Of a DNA stretch of 64,000 bases, positions 53,392 through 64,000 are shown in pieces. The notes under the pieces are model-generated. The model did no database searches. It saw only the letters and a list, made by a program, of their open reading frames with translations, and was not told where the DNA came from. Source of the DNA: Trissonchulus latispiculum (Eukaryota > Nematoda > Enoplea > Enoplida > Ironidae). The position numbers were made by a program, and so were the translations under genes. The stretch is taken from positions 1 through 64,000 of the forward strand of contig JASAND010023924.1 of assembly GCA_030248195.1 (NCBI GenBank), given 5' to 3'. Numbering within the stretch: position 1 is the first letter of the stretch; each line of letters begins with the position of its first letter.

Positions 53392-54677
53392 TCAGTCGGT
53401 ACTGTCTTTACTGCACAGAAAAAGCGGAAAAAGTAACTTTCGCCCCCCCCCAATTCGTACTCTATTTGAGACTAGTTTGTTATGCTGACTTCAACCTTTC
53501 GAAATCTCTTATTTTATTTTCTAATTACTCTCTTTTCAATAGGTAAATTTGAATGGCAGTATCGTTTAAATATGCTATCAAGTTCTGTGCAAGTACGAAG
53601 TTAATCCCCAGTTTCGCTTAGCCTGCATTTGACTACCAATCTGCCACCAAACGTTTCAACACTTGTTTAAACCTTGTGCTTTTTTGTAAGTTTCTTGGCT
53701 TACTTTTGAAGTTATTTTTCTTTCCTGGGCAGTAAAGGCGCCAGGACTTCCATTAGTCGATTACTGATAGCCCATGTAGTTTTCTGTTTCTTGAAATTTT
53801 CCATCAGTTCTAATTATCCAATTACGGTAGCAACTCTCGTTAACTCTAAATTTTTAGCATTCGCAGGAGGATGATGTGAATAGAAATTACGGTCTGCTAT
53901 TCTAAAACAACCATTCAAACAAATCATTACTGTTCTGTAGAAACGTTGGTCTGAAGTGATGAGTCATCCGATCAAGTAGACTAATTAATCAGTTGGTTTT
54001 GTTACGGGTTATGTTTAATCGTCATTTAGCCTTTAGCGCCATTTGACCATTATCGTATTTGTATGCCCAATTTTATGTCATTATAATAAACGTAAGTTGA
54101 TCAATTAAGTGCGTTGTCTACCAATACAGCCTAATGTTTGAATAGGATAGGACTTCAGATTAGGGGTATATTTTGGCCGTAGTTGCACCCTTTAGCTGAA
54201 CCTGCACTTATTCGCTATTCAATTTCCGGTTTTATAACTGGACAGTATATATACCGGGAATTGATATTTGGCGACCGTAACAAGACCACTGTCCGGTTTG
54301 TCAAATTTCAAAATTTGTTTATTTTGACAATTTTTATATGTAAATAACTTTATCATTTTGCGATTAAGCAAAACGCTTTACATCTCCACAAAGCCACTGA
54401 TTAGGGGATTCTTCTGTGATACATAGTTTTTCATAATAATGACTTTGAATTCTTTATTTTGACTGTTTTCGCTGATATTTTCACACATGTATAGAACTAC
54501 AAATAGAACAACGGAAAATATACACCCTCCCCCACCCATCCCCCTTTCTCGGGGGAATGGGATGAAGCGACGCGATGAATTTCCACTACATTTCTAATTG
54601 TACATCGGTTTGTCACATTACCATTTCATTATTGGTGATTTGTTTCGTTAGTATTGCAGTAATTAGCTTCCTCTTAA

Positions 54678-57456
54678 GGAGCTGGTATTGCTTTGTGTAA
54701 ATCTGACCCTATTGGCTTCAATTCTTTATGAAAGTGTGTGGAACATTACACATATGTTATTTGGTGAAATTTAACATTCTAGGACCAGTCTCGCATTTTT
54801 AGGTGAAAAGTTAAGAACTTTTTGGCTTTTGCCATTATTATCTCAGTACTTTAGTCGTTACACCGGACTGGTTGTTTTTTATTTTTAGCTGGATGAGAAT
54901 TCGCACTATTGCGGAGGAATGTTTCTTGGTTAGTGCTAAAACGTCTCAAAACCCAAAAATTCGAAAACCTTTTCTACAAATACGCCCCCATTTTGGGTGA
55001 GCCTCCCCATCGATAGGCCAGCCATGAAGCCCCCCCCACATAAAAATTGCCAAGGGATAAGCCAGCTGGATACAATCGCATGAAAAAATTGAGAAACTCC
55101 TTTTTTTCTAATGGGGGTTCTCGGGCTCCAACTTTTATCTTGATACGGGCTAGCCTGCCTAGGTATATACGGCAAGTGTGAGGAATCCTATATAACGATG
55201 TAAGTTGAATAAGATTAATTGCAATCGGCTGACCAGCGACCACAAAACGAGACGAGAGGGAATTGGGGATGGCACTAATGAACAGCCATAAAACAAGTTG
55301 AAATCAATTACTGAGCAGTTCGGGCTGCCTTAAGGTGCTGGTTTCCTTTCGGGTATTTTTGACTCCTACGGCTTTAATCCTTTATGCAAAGGGCTAAAAC
55401 TTACGAAATAACCTATTTCCGTGCTCTTTAACATTTTAGGACCAGTCCCGTATTCTTAGGCCAAAAGATAAGAAAGTCTTGGTTTTTGGCCTTAAGCTCC
55501 CAGTAGGTAGACAAGACACGGGATTGGTTGGTATGGCTAGAAAGAGGACTCAAAAATGAACATTTTTGCTCTTACAACCTTTGAGCTATCTCCACTGGTT
55601 TAGTCAGTATAAGCAAAAAACTGATTTTAGGGTCAAAAAATGGCCATTTTCGAGGAAATCAGTTTTTTCAAAATTACTACCACATGTTAAGGACAAAATT
55701 AGCTTAGTTATACTCAATCGATACACCGTCCAAATGCACATTTTATGAATGCCTATTAGCCGGACTTTATTGCTTTAAGCTAGAGATTTGGCCGAAAAAC
55801 CATTTTGGCAAAACTGCGACTATTTTGTTTCGAACATCGATTTCTCAACAATTACTCGACGGATTCCGGAGATTTTCGGCAGAATCGAAATTCGCACTTC
55901 TGCGGAGGGACGTTTTTCTTGGTTTGGGCTAAAACATATTGAGTAGCAAGAAAACTCAATGCGAAGTTGCGAAATTTCGTGTTACTGTGCATTTGGCCGA
56001 TTTTCTCGATGGTTAAGACCTACTGAGCCAAATCCAAAAAAACATCCCTCGGCCCATATGTCCTTCATATCGTGGCACAAAAAGAACTTTTGGCCGATTC
56101 TTCGGTTTTGAGAAATCGATGTTCAAAAACTTTTGGTCTATATTCATCCTGTTTGATGTCAGCTTGTCAGAAAATTTCTGCTATTTTTTGCTAATTTTGC
56201 CAGTTCTGTAAGCTCATGTGAATGTACAGATAATAAGCTTTAAAACGATGTATAAAGCTCTTTACAACTCCCAAAATTGCGAAAGTTATAGCGTTTCAAA
56301 AAACACCACAAAAGCATAGCACAAAAGGATAATGGCACCACCACCTTAAACCATAGCTGGCCTCTCGGATCGTAGGAATTTGCGACCCCGGGTCGGCTCA
56401 TGTGGCTCGGAGTGGCCGCAGCCAGATGTGGCCGCAGCCAGACTTATTTCCCAAATTGACGATATATGCAAAAATAATGCCGATCCGATCCGAAAATTTA
56501 CATCACCACTACTACTAGTTTTTCGAGCAAAGATGGCTTTTTGGAGCAAAAATATGAAGTTAAAGCAAAAATTTGAAAAATGGCGCTTTTTCAAAAGTTT
56601 GCTAAATTAGGGCTTTGTTTGCTAAAAGCGCATTTGTTCATGGTCATTAAGGGTTAAGGCTACGCTATTGCACTAACACTTCGATGTAGGCAAGCCTAGC
56701 TAGTCGTTTGCCACATAAGTGTACTAGGTTTAATACAAAATAGTTTAAAGTTTGAAAGAATTCCACCAAGCGTAGCGTCCTGTAGTGCCTTCACAAGTTG
56801 CTGTTGTCGGTCCAAAACTTGATATGGCACGAATACAAACGTTGTTGCAAACTGAACGCTATGTGCAAGCTACGGTGCCCAAACTGCAGGAAGTTAGGCT
56901 TCTAAGCCTCGAACCAGTGTTTAGAAATGCTAAATTGCTTTCTCGAACAATGGGTGTCCATTGCTCTAAAAAGCTCAAAGACTGTTGTAAACCTATTCTG
57001 AACCTAAGAAGCGTCATATCGAAAAATGGATTTGATATTCGGATTCAGCATGTCAAAGAACCTCGAAAATTTTTGACCCCCCCTTTTACTGCGCTTACTA
57101 GCTTTTCAGGACTAAAAATAAATGTTATTTCTTAACAAAAGGTGAGCTAGAACACCAACCGGAAAACCAAAGCCACCGAAACTTACCCACAGTTTGCCCC
57201 TATTAGAGCCTGATAACTGGTAAAAATTGGTATCTGCTATAAAAAACAGTCATGACAACCAATCCCGTGTATCGTCTACCTATGGGAGCCTAGCCTAAGG
57301 CCAAAAACCAAAACTTTCTTATCTTTGGGCCGAAAATTACGGGACTGGTCCCAGAATGCTAAAGAGCAGGAAAATAGGATATTTCCTACGTTTTAGCTAT
57401 TTACGTGAACTATTAAAGCCGTATAAGTTAAAAATATGCGAAAGGAAACCAGCACC
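54678..57456. mobile_element. TTAA-flanked element T3, copy in unit B with nested insertion
   Basis: TTAA at 54674-54677 and 57457-57460, ends as in unit A. A second member of the same end-family (55334-56345) is inserted inside. Confidence 0.6.
55334..56345. mobile_element. TTAA-targeting element T2, insertion private to unit B
   Basis: TTAA at 55330-55333 and 56346-56349 flanks 1012 bp beginning GGTGCTGGTTTCCTTTCGGG and ending with the complement of GGTGGTGGTGCC. Unit A has the uninterrupted site with one TTAA (47142-47145, GGGCTGCCTTAAACGATAGC). The interior resembles T1 at 8003-9010 along its length. Confidence 0.85.
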
Positions 57457-57905
57457 TTAAAACCATGGTTAGTAAGAAATAGCTATTTTCATTTCTTCCA
57501 GAATGAACAATGACGGTTGCTGCAGCTGTTGGGAAATAAAACCTTTCCAAATGGAAGCAAGGACAGTCTTTAGTGAATCGCGTGCTCGCAAAACGCTGTA
57601 TAATGACACAACACATACGAAGACACAATTTATTGCCAGTTTTTTGCACTTTCATTAATTACCAGTAGCAATTTTGAACATATCATTGCAACGTCTTTAT
57701 TTATATACATTCCCACGATAAGTACAGAGTATCCAAACCTAATTTTAGTAATTTCTTACATTAGCCTAATTCGAGGAGATTTGGGACACTTGTCGACTTT
57801 TCCTATGAAATACTATTACTGTCTGCAATTATCGCTAGGGACATCATTTATGATTGTAGCAGCAACAATCAAATTATTTCAACGTCACTTAGTACATGCG
57901 TCATT

Positions 57906-59769
57906 TCAAGGACAGAAAACAACGTTGTATTGGGAGTTTTGGTTTCCGCTGCTGCGACAGGTGTATGTAGAAGCTTGATCGTCGTAGGCGTAGCTGTAGG
58001 CGTCGGGACAAATTGCTTTGATCTTCGAGGCGTAATTGACTGGCCAATCCTTGAGCTGGCAGGTTTCTGGTCGATCGTGTCGATTGGCACAACAGTAGAT
58101 ATCTTGATGGAATTTTTCACAAGCACTTTGACAGGCGATCACTTGACCATTTTCGCTGTATTTTAGTTGCTGAGGACATTGCCTATTTAAATCCATTTTG
58201 CATTGAGCCTTCTTACAGTAGTACTGTCCCGGTCCAGAAGAGAAGGTTCCTGGCTGCGGCTCTACAGAAACCGGCAAATTGTACCCATCGACCAAACTGA
58301 TATCGTAGTAATCTTGGTTACCGTGTCCATCGAAGGTGAATTCAACCAGAGTATCCTTGTATGGTTGATGTCCAAGGGATCTTCGGCCCCAAAGTCGTCC
58401 CGACCAGTGTGCAGGAACTGGGATGGTGACTCTACCACCTCGATTAACATTGTATTGTTTACTGTTGGTAAACACATGGACATTGTGAGGGCATCGATTT
58501 TCCACGTGGAAAGCGTGGCCTGCTAAAAATATGAGAACGCAAAGATATAGTTTAACAAAAGAATGGGGCTTCTATTAATCAGAACACAAACAAATTTTCA
58601 TTTTTGAAGTTTGTTCTGACTATTATTTTAGGCGGGTATTACTATACATCATCCTGTTCCCTAGGAAATCGAAGACACGCTAACGGAATGCAAAATCCGG
58701 GTCTCCTTTGTGAAAACAGGTTAGTCAGTATCAATCATAACAATGCTAACAACAATGTTTAAAACAATGCTGACTAGAAATGAATTTTTTTCGCCGATTT
58801 AATGTTACCAATATTGAACTATCTTTTTTGTAATGATTTGTTATGCAATACTGTGGTATCAGTACAAACAGAAAAGCAGGCAGATGCTTTCGCCTATAAT
58901 CTAGTTTTGAGGCAACATTAGGCGAATTCCTATAGGTTATCGTTAAGGGTCAAGCTTAGTTTTAGATTAATTTTAGTTTTAGTTGGCAAAGGTTAATGTT
59001 TGGGATTTAATGTTGCTCCTGCTAATGTTAAATTTGGAAATATAAAGATAAATTCCTATATTTCAGCATAGCACAGTCGCTGTGCTATCACCTGGACCAA
59101 GAGTATATAATACCAAGAGTGGGAAGCTTTAGCCCTTCCTAATAGAAATGGCCTGCGAGATGCTCGGCTAATTAAGGCCGAAATCACGGAGGGGGTCCCA
59201 CTCACCGTTGTTCAGCATGTGTTTATTTGCGTTTGAACTAAAACGCATCTGATTGGCTAATTCCCTAACTTATGTCAAAATTATGTGTATAAGTGAACCC
59301 CCCGGAGATCTCAGGGGGGGCTTCCCGCTTAGCGTTGTTAAGCGTGTGATTATATGCAGTCGAACTGAAATGCAATAATGAGGATTACGGTAGGTAAGTA
59401 GCCAATCAAATAAATTTCAGTTCAACCGCATATAAACACACGCTTAAACGCTTAACAACGCTATGCGGGACACCCCTGAGATCTCGGATGGGTCGATTTA
59501 TACACATAATTTTGACATGAGGTAAGCGATTAGCCAATCAGATGCGTTTTAGTTCAAACGCATATAAACACATGCGGAAAAATCGTAAGTGGGACCTCCC
59601 CGAGATTTCTGCCTTAATGTGCCGAGCATCTCGCAAGCCATTTCCATTAGGAAGGGTTAAGCTTCCCACTCTTGCTATTATATACTCTTGCCTGGACTAA
59701 TGCTAACTCACCAAGTGCAGTGCTGATGCAGGCAACAAGGGTTAGAACTGCACATAGAAGGTTTGCCAT
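57906..59769 (-). CDS. Thaumatin-like protein B, two exons (59769-59712, 58519-57906)
   Basis: This is the duplicate of thaumatin-like protein A with identical exon sizes (58 and 614 nt), the same phase-1 intron and an intact 223-aa frame. The exon 2 proteins differ at only three positions (Lys/Gln in the EPxPGTF segment, Val/Ile in GQVxACQ, Asn/Ser in CRSxGNQN). All family features and Cys listed for copy A are present. The TATA-like TTAAATA is kept at 59819-59825. The 3' flank differs: an AATAAA near 48620 in copy A is altered here. Its intactness beside a dead CRP5 copy suggests that extra thaumatin-like dosage is tolerated or useful. Confidence 0.88.
59098..59690. mobile_element. Foldback MITE in thaumatin-like intron, 7-bp duplication (unit B)
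   Basis: Same insertion as in unit A, with flanks CCTGGAC at 59091-59097 and 59691-59697. It therefore predates the tandem duplication. The left end here is the canonical CAAGAGTATATAATA. Confidence 0.8.
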
Positions 59770-60809
59770 TGCGTCACAAAGATCAAGCACAGAATGAAGA
59801 GAACTGGGACTTGAGCAGTATTTAAGAAAATTGTGTTGGCGAGTAAACAGCTACACTTCAATGCCTGATGTAGCTGATCAAACATGTGTCATGAGATGGC
59901 ACGGATGAACAAAGCTCCTACTAATCGACTTGACTGATTGTCTTTACATTTATTCAGCCCACACTCACTTTTGTATTTGAGAATGGTAAGAGAAGAATGT
60001 TGAAAGAAAGATGAGAAACAGCACCAATTTGATACATCAAAGCAATGAGCATAACATTAACTTGCATGAGATGATTATTTTATAAAAGTTTATTTGTGGT
60101 ATATCTGCAATTATTAAAGAATTTGACTCATAATCATACGGGCAAACTTCATTGCCTCATGTGCACACTGGAATCAGCTGTGCTGTGTAATTTTAGTTTA
60201 CATATTTGCTAGTGCAAAAATATCGTTTAACTGTATACATAGTAGAAATTAAAAGTTGAATTAAAAACTGGAATATTTTGTAGAGGTAAAATTTTGATTT
60301 CCAAAAGTTTTGAAACGTTAATCACTTTAACGCTCTTCTTTCCAAGTTTTCTCAGGGAAAGCGGCTGAAAATGAGCAGTCTTCGAACGCCACGTTTCACT
60401 GAGAGCACCTACCGAAATGAGACTGCTACCAATTTAGCTCTACATTTAAAATGCAAGCATTGAAGGGTCTCCGATGCATTTAGAAAACGTTAGAAGCAGT
60501 CAGAGTCAAGATAGCCCTTAAAAGGAAAATTATTCCGCCGTTGAGATATACAGACATATCGTTAATTAATAAAAACAAATGGATTCAGCTTTTTGAAGAT
60601 TAGTTTGTGGACAGCAGCTTTCTCGAAAAATGATAGTGTCATGAAATCATTGAGGTAATCCGGTTTTTTTGCCTAAAAAACCGAAACAAATCCGGATTCT
60701 GGGGGGGGGGTGTGAGGGACCCCTCTGGGGGGGGTGAGATTTAGGTCTGGGGGGAAACCCCCCAAACACATGTATGGTAGAAGCCATCATTTTCTGCTTC
60801 TAGCAAAAA

Positions 60810-62665
60810 ATTAGTTACAGTCATCAGGTGATCATGCTATTATGTACTATACAAAAACTAAAAGGGCTTTATGTGATATCTAACTGTATGTTTTGAAAGA
60901 CAAAGAACCAATTCCTATACCACTGAATTTTGAACCAAGACAAAATTTACTTGTCTTCACTATATATGTAGTTGTCAAATAGCTAAACGTGTCAGTTCGT
61001 GAACTGACCAAACATTTTTGGCAGACTGCAATAAGATAAGATTTTTAATTAATCGAACCATGCCGACTACTCATTCTTTCACAATCTTCTGCAAGTTATT
61101 AGCAACTAGTCATTTTATCCGAAACTCGATAAACTAATGTCGACTAACACTTGTTCCCGTCCAACCGGTGGACAGAGGTCAATTAGTCAGATTTAGCGGA
61201 ATGTAGAACTAGATCTTACAATTTGACAAAGTCAAATTTGGCAGATTGCAATCTGACACGTTTGGGTTGGTCAGTTCAGGATCTGACATGTCACGTACAA
61301 CTCTGCAAGTCTAACAGAGTTCAGCTATCTGACATGTCAGATTGCAATCTGCCAACAATGTTTGATCAGTTCACGAACTGACACGTTTTGCTAATTGACA
61401 ACGACATATACACCTTCTGTTATCACATGCAACGCGAAATAAATTTTGCCAATAGAAAATTAAAACATGAATATCCAGCTGTGAATCGATCTCTGGTTAT
61501 TGCGGCGACTGACTAATGACTTAACCACTGTGCTTCGGAAACTTTAGCGTATTTAGTTATCAGGTGGATTAATGTTCGGTGTCTTGGCTAAAATAAGGGA
61601 AGCGGACTCATTCAAATTAATTGAGGGCAACGCTTAAGTTTCAAGCGTAGAAACAGTAGTTTGGCTTTTGCCAATGCGCTGCTACTAAAACTAAACTCAA
61701 TCGGATTCAATGTTTGTTATTGTTTAATGTATGCATGGACCTTCTCTAATCGATAATGTCTGCGGAGTATTCCAGAAACATATAACGCCAGGGCGTATTG
61801 CTAAATTTTGGAAGATTTATGTGATAAAAATCGATAAAAGTTCAGAAACCAATTTAGGTCTGATTCTTCTGAAAGCGTACAGGGTTACTTTAACCGATTT
61901 TTATTGGCCCTAAAAAATAACATACTAGCCCATGTGTTGAGGATAGGAGAAGCTGAAGACAATAACAACACCGTACATGCATTACATGCTTATAACACCG
62001 GGGAATATATTCCTCTCCAGCGGAATAAAAACTGGGGTAGGCTAGGCGCTGTCAATTCTATTAGATCGAGTACGGCGCACGATCACCTCGCAATTTTTTG
62101 CCAAATTTTAAACTTTGACCTGTTATTGCTAAAGAAGGCAACAACGCTCAAAAGCCGGAATGCTTTTAATATTTAGTACTAATAATAGTTAACATTCGTG
62201 GCAAAACCTTTCAGCTTTGATCAATAAGTTAGTCAATCCACCGAGCTCAAAAGGCCTTTTTGAAAAACACTTTTCGCACGAAAATTTCTACTTTGGCGTA
62301 GTGCCAGAATCGATCTGTATTAGATATAATAATGCCCACTACGGACTATTTAACCTTGTTATGTTAGCTAAGCATATGCTAAAATTTAATGTCTCTCTGA
62401 ACAAGTTGGGCAAAACCGTTCCTAGCCCATCCCCCTTAAATTCAGCAAGCCCTAATTCTTAATGCAGGCTTTACCAGTGTGCTGACTAAATAATGCAATA
62501 TGTGCATCCTGCCCGTTAGTATAGCAAAATTTAACTTTCTAAACTATTCGAATTGCTATCAATCAAACATTATCTTACATGCCCAGACAATAGAGAGCTC
62601 TAAAAATATGCACTTGGGCAGAACCCCCACTTTCGACAATAGCAGGCCAAAATTCTTTGCTAAAA
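60810..62665. other. No gene apart from a foldback element
   Basis: Beyond unit B the sequence is unique and AT-rich. Short frames at 61731, 61904 and 62217 show no family features. 62577-62665 resembles the upstream side of CRP3 exon 1. Confidence 0.4.
60971..61401. mobile_element. Palindrome-rich foldback element
   Basis: The inverted arms start TTGTCAAATAGCTAAACGTG and end CACGTTTTGCTAATTGACAA. They contain TCAGTTCGTGAACTGA, itself a palindrome. The middle carries several CTGACATGTCAG palindromes and GATTGCAATC. No coding capacity. Confidence 0.6.
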
Positions 62666-62717
62666 ATGCACTTTTATTGTGCCTGCCTTGTTCTGCTGGT
62701 ATTGAGCCCCGCTGCCG
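62666..62717 (+). CDS. Signal-peptide exon of a further CRP-type gene (exon 2 outside window)
   Basis: The 52-nt exon reads MHFYCACLVLLVLSPAA plus one base and ends CCG|GTAAGG, a consensus donor in phase 1. Length, phase and flanks match CRP3 exon 1 (37207-37258); upstream DNA such as GGGCAGAACC and AATTCTTTGCTAA-like is shared. No matching second exon appears before the window ends at 64000, so it should lie further right, or the exon is an orphan duplicate. Confidence 0.55.
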
Positions 62718-62820
62718 GTAAGGAAATTTTGCCCGCAATTTTCTACGTTACACTCACTGCTTTTTCTGTACAACCAAATACATTTGTAATAAATATTAGC
62801 TGTATATTGATTCATACAAC

Positions 62821-63196
62821 CAAGAGTACATAATAGATGAGTGTGACAGCTAGCAGGCTGTCTGTTGTGAGCTCAAGGTACATGCTCTGCACGCTAACGG
62901 CTGACCCCTCCACAAACGTGTATATACCTGGTGACCCCCCACAAATGTGTACCCAGTACATGTTTCTGTACGCTCACTCGCCGTATCTTTACGTGTTAAA
63001 GCTCGAAAACACAACGCCTGCCTGCGTCCAATTTGTGTCTGCTTCGAGCTTTATAACGCAAAGATAGCGTGCAAATTTCTTTGAAGTGAGCATACACGTT
63101 TGTGGGGGGGTCAGCCGTTAGCGTGCAGAGCATGTACCTTGAGCTGATAACAGAGAGCTTGCCAGCTGTCACACTCTTATAAATTATGTACTCTTG
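62821..63196. mobile_element. Foldback MITE, family CAAGAGTACATAATA (copy 4), 7-bp duplication
   Basis: The ends CAAGAGTACATAATAGATGA and ATTATGTACTCTTG are flanked by ATACAAC at 62814-62820 and 63197-63203. Confidence 0.8.
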
Positions 63197-63203
63197 ATAC
63201 AAC

Positions 63204-63675
63204 CAAGAGTACATAATAGATAAGGGTGTGACAGCTGGCAGGCTTTACGTTATCAGCTCTCGAGCCATGCTCTGCAGTCTGCACGCTAACAGGCCACCCC
63301 CCCCGCAATTGCGTACCTAGTGGACCCCCCGCAAACCAGTACCCAGTACGCAATTGCGTATGCTCAGTTTTTCTACCGTAAGCCACATCCCTCCCCCGCA
63401 AATGTGACCTATCATTCGTCAGTCGAAAAAATGATGGGTCAGTTTCGCGGGGAGTAGGGGTCGATTGATAGGTCACATTTGCGGGGCGGATGGCTTCCTA
63501 TAGAAAAGAGTGATCATACGCAATTGCATTGCGTACTGGGTACTGATTTGCGGGTGGGGGGTCCCATAAGTACGCAATTGCGGGGGGGGTGGGCCGTTAG
63601 CGTGCAGAGCATGGCTCGAGAGCTGATAACAGAGAGCCTGCCTGCTGTCACGCTCTTATCTATGATGTACCCTTG
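63204..63675. mobile_element. Foldback MITE, family CAAGAGTACATAATA (copy 5), back-to-back
   Basis: It starts immediately after ATACAAC (63197-63203) and ends at 63675 before ATACAAA. Its centre has a second stem around CAAATGTGACCTATCA and TGATAGGTCACATTTG. Confidence 0.8.
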
Positions 63676-63848
63676 ATACAAATGAAGAAATGAAGAAACA
63701 TTGGGCCTAAACGCCACCGTGATACCAGGGCTCGTTCCATAAAGATTATGCAAATCTGCCCACTCTAGAACTTACAGCATTTGTACGAGTTGAGAGTGCT
63801 AGTGTACATAAATGTTTTAGCAAGACTCGACAAGATTAGCTAATGCAG

Positions 63849-64000
63849 AAGAGTTTATAATAGGAAGAGTGAGACATTCAGTTCCTCAAAATAGACTTAG
63901 CTTACACATTGAATCCTAAATCTCGGTGTTGATGCTGCTAACATTGTTGAACATGTGTTCATATACGTTTAGTTTTGCTGCAAATTATGAGAAGCGTTAG
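63849..64000. mobile_element. Possible start of another MITE related to the thaumatin-intron element
   Basis: AGAGTTTATAATAGGAAGAG and TTGTTGAACATGTGTTCATA resemble the left part of the elements at 49873 and 59098. The rest is beyond the window. Confidence 0.3.

Larger units (their letters stand above)
51896..60809. repeat. Tandem segmental duplication, unit B
   Basis: Second copy of 43568-51585. It lacks CRP5 exon 1, because the breakpoint is in that intron, and lacks the hAT element. It contains a nested 1-kb TTAA element and a 0.6-kb extra segment at 52783-53391. Confidence 0.9.

Overview
The window reads as nuclear DNA of an invertebrate animal. It is AT-rich, gene-poor and full of DNA transposons. 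Its genes are split by introns with GT...AG borders, and animal-type families are present: thaumatin-like proteins, secreted cysteine-rich peptides, a LINE and a Maverick/Polinton. I cannot place the phylum from sequence alone.

1-6.4 kb is most of one strand of a degenerate Maverick/Polinton (adintovirus-like) element, read left to right. In order it carries the end of a packaging ATPase, a small glycine-rich-tail protein, a 207-aa Polinton-type protein, a retroviral-type integrase with a chromodomain, a penton-like minor capsid protein, a small basic virion protein, the major capsid protein, a secreted protein, an adenain-like protease and a two-repeat TATA-binding-protein (TBP) homologue. 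Several frames are broken by single frameshifts or stops. The 207-aa protein, the secreted protein and the protease are open. A DNA polymerase B is not in the window; the left end is cut.

6.9-28 kb holds a secreted cysteine-rich peptide gene (CRP1) with a transposon-filled intron. Part of this locus is duplicated about 16 kb further on, carrying CRP2 exon 2 and a conserved 90-aa exon on the minus strand. Between the copies lie a SINE, a 2.7-kb long-inverted-repeat element, a second Polinton ATPase fragment, a broken NADAR-domain gene and a 1.1-kb foldback element. 28-37 kb is nearly gene-free apart from a LINE RNase H fragment.

37-64 kb is a cluster of small secreted-protein genes: CRP3, CRP4, CRP5, two nearly identical thaumatin-like genes on the minus strand, a dead CRP5 copy and an orphan CRP-type signal exon near the right edge. 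The genes share one architecture: a 52-61-nt signal-peptide exon, a phase-1 intron, then one exon with the whole mature domain. An 8-9 kb tandem duplication (43.6-51.6 and 51.9-60.8 kb) produced the second thaumatin-like gene. Comparing duplicates gives empty sites for two hAT elements (8-bp duplications) and one TTAA-targeting element. A third family has ends CAAGAGTA-(C/T)-ATAATA and 7-bp duplications.

An inferred role for the cluster is innate-immune or antimicrobial secretion. The sequence supports secretion and disulfide richness; the role itself is inferred from thaumatin-like family knowledge.
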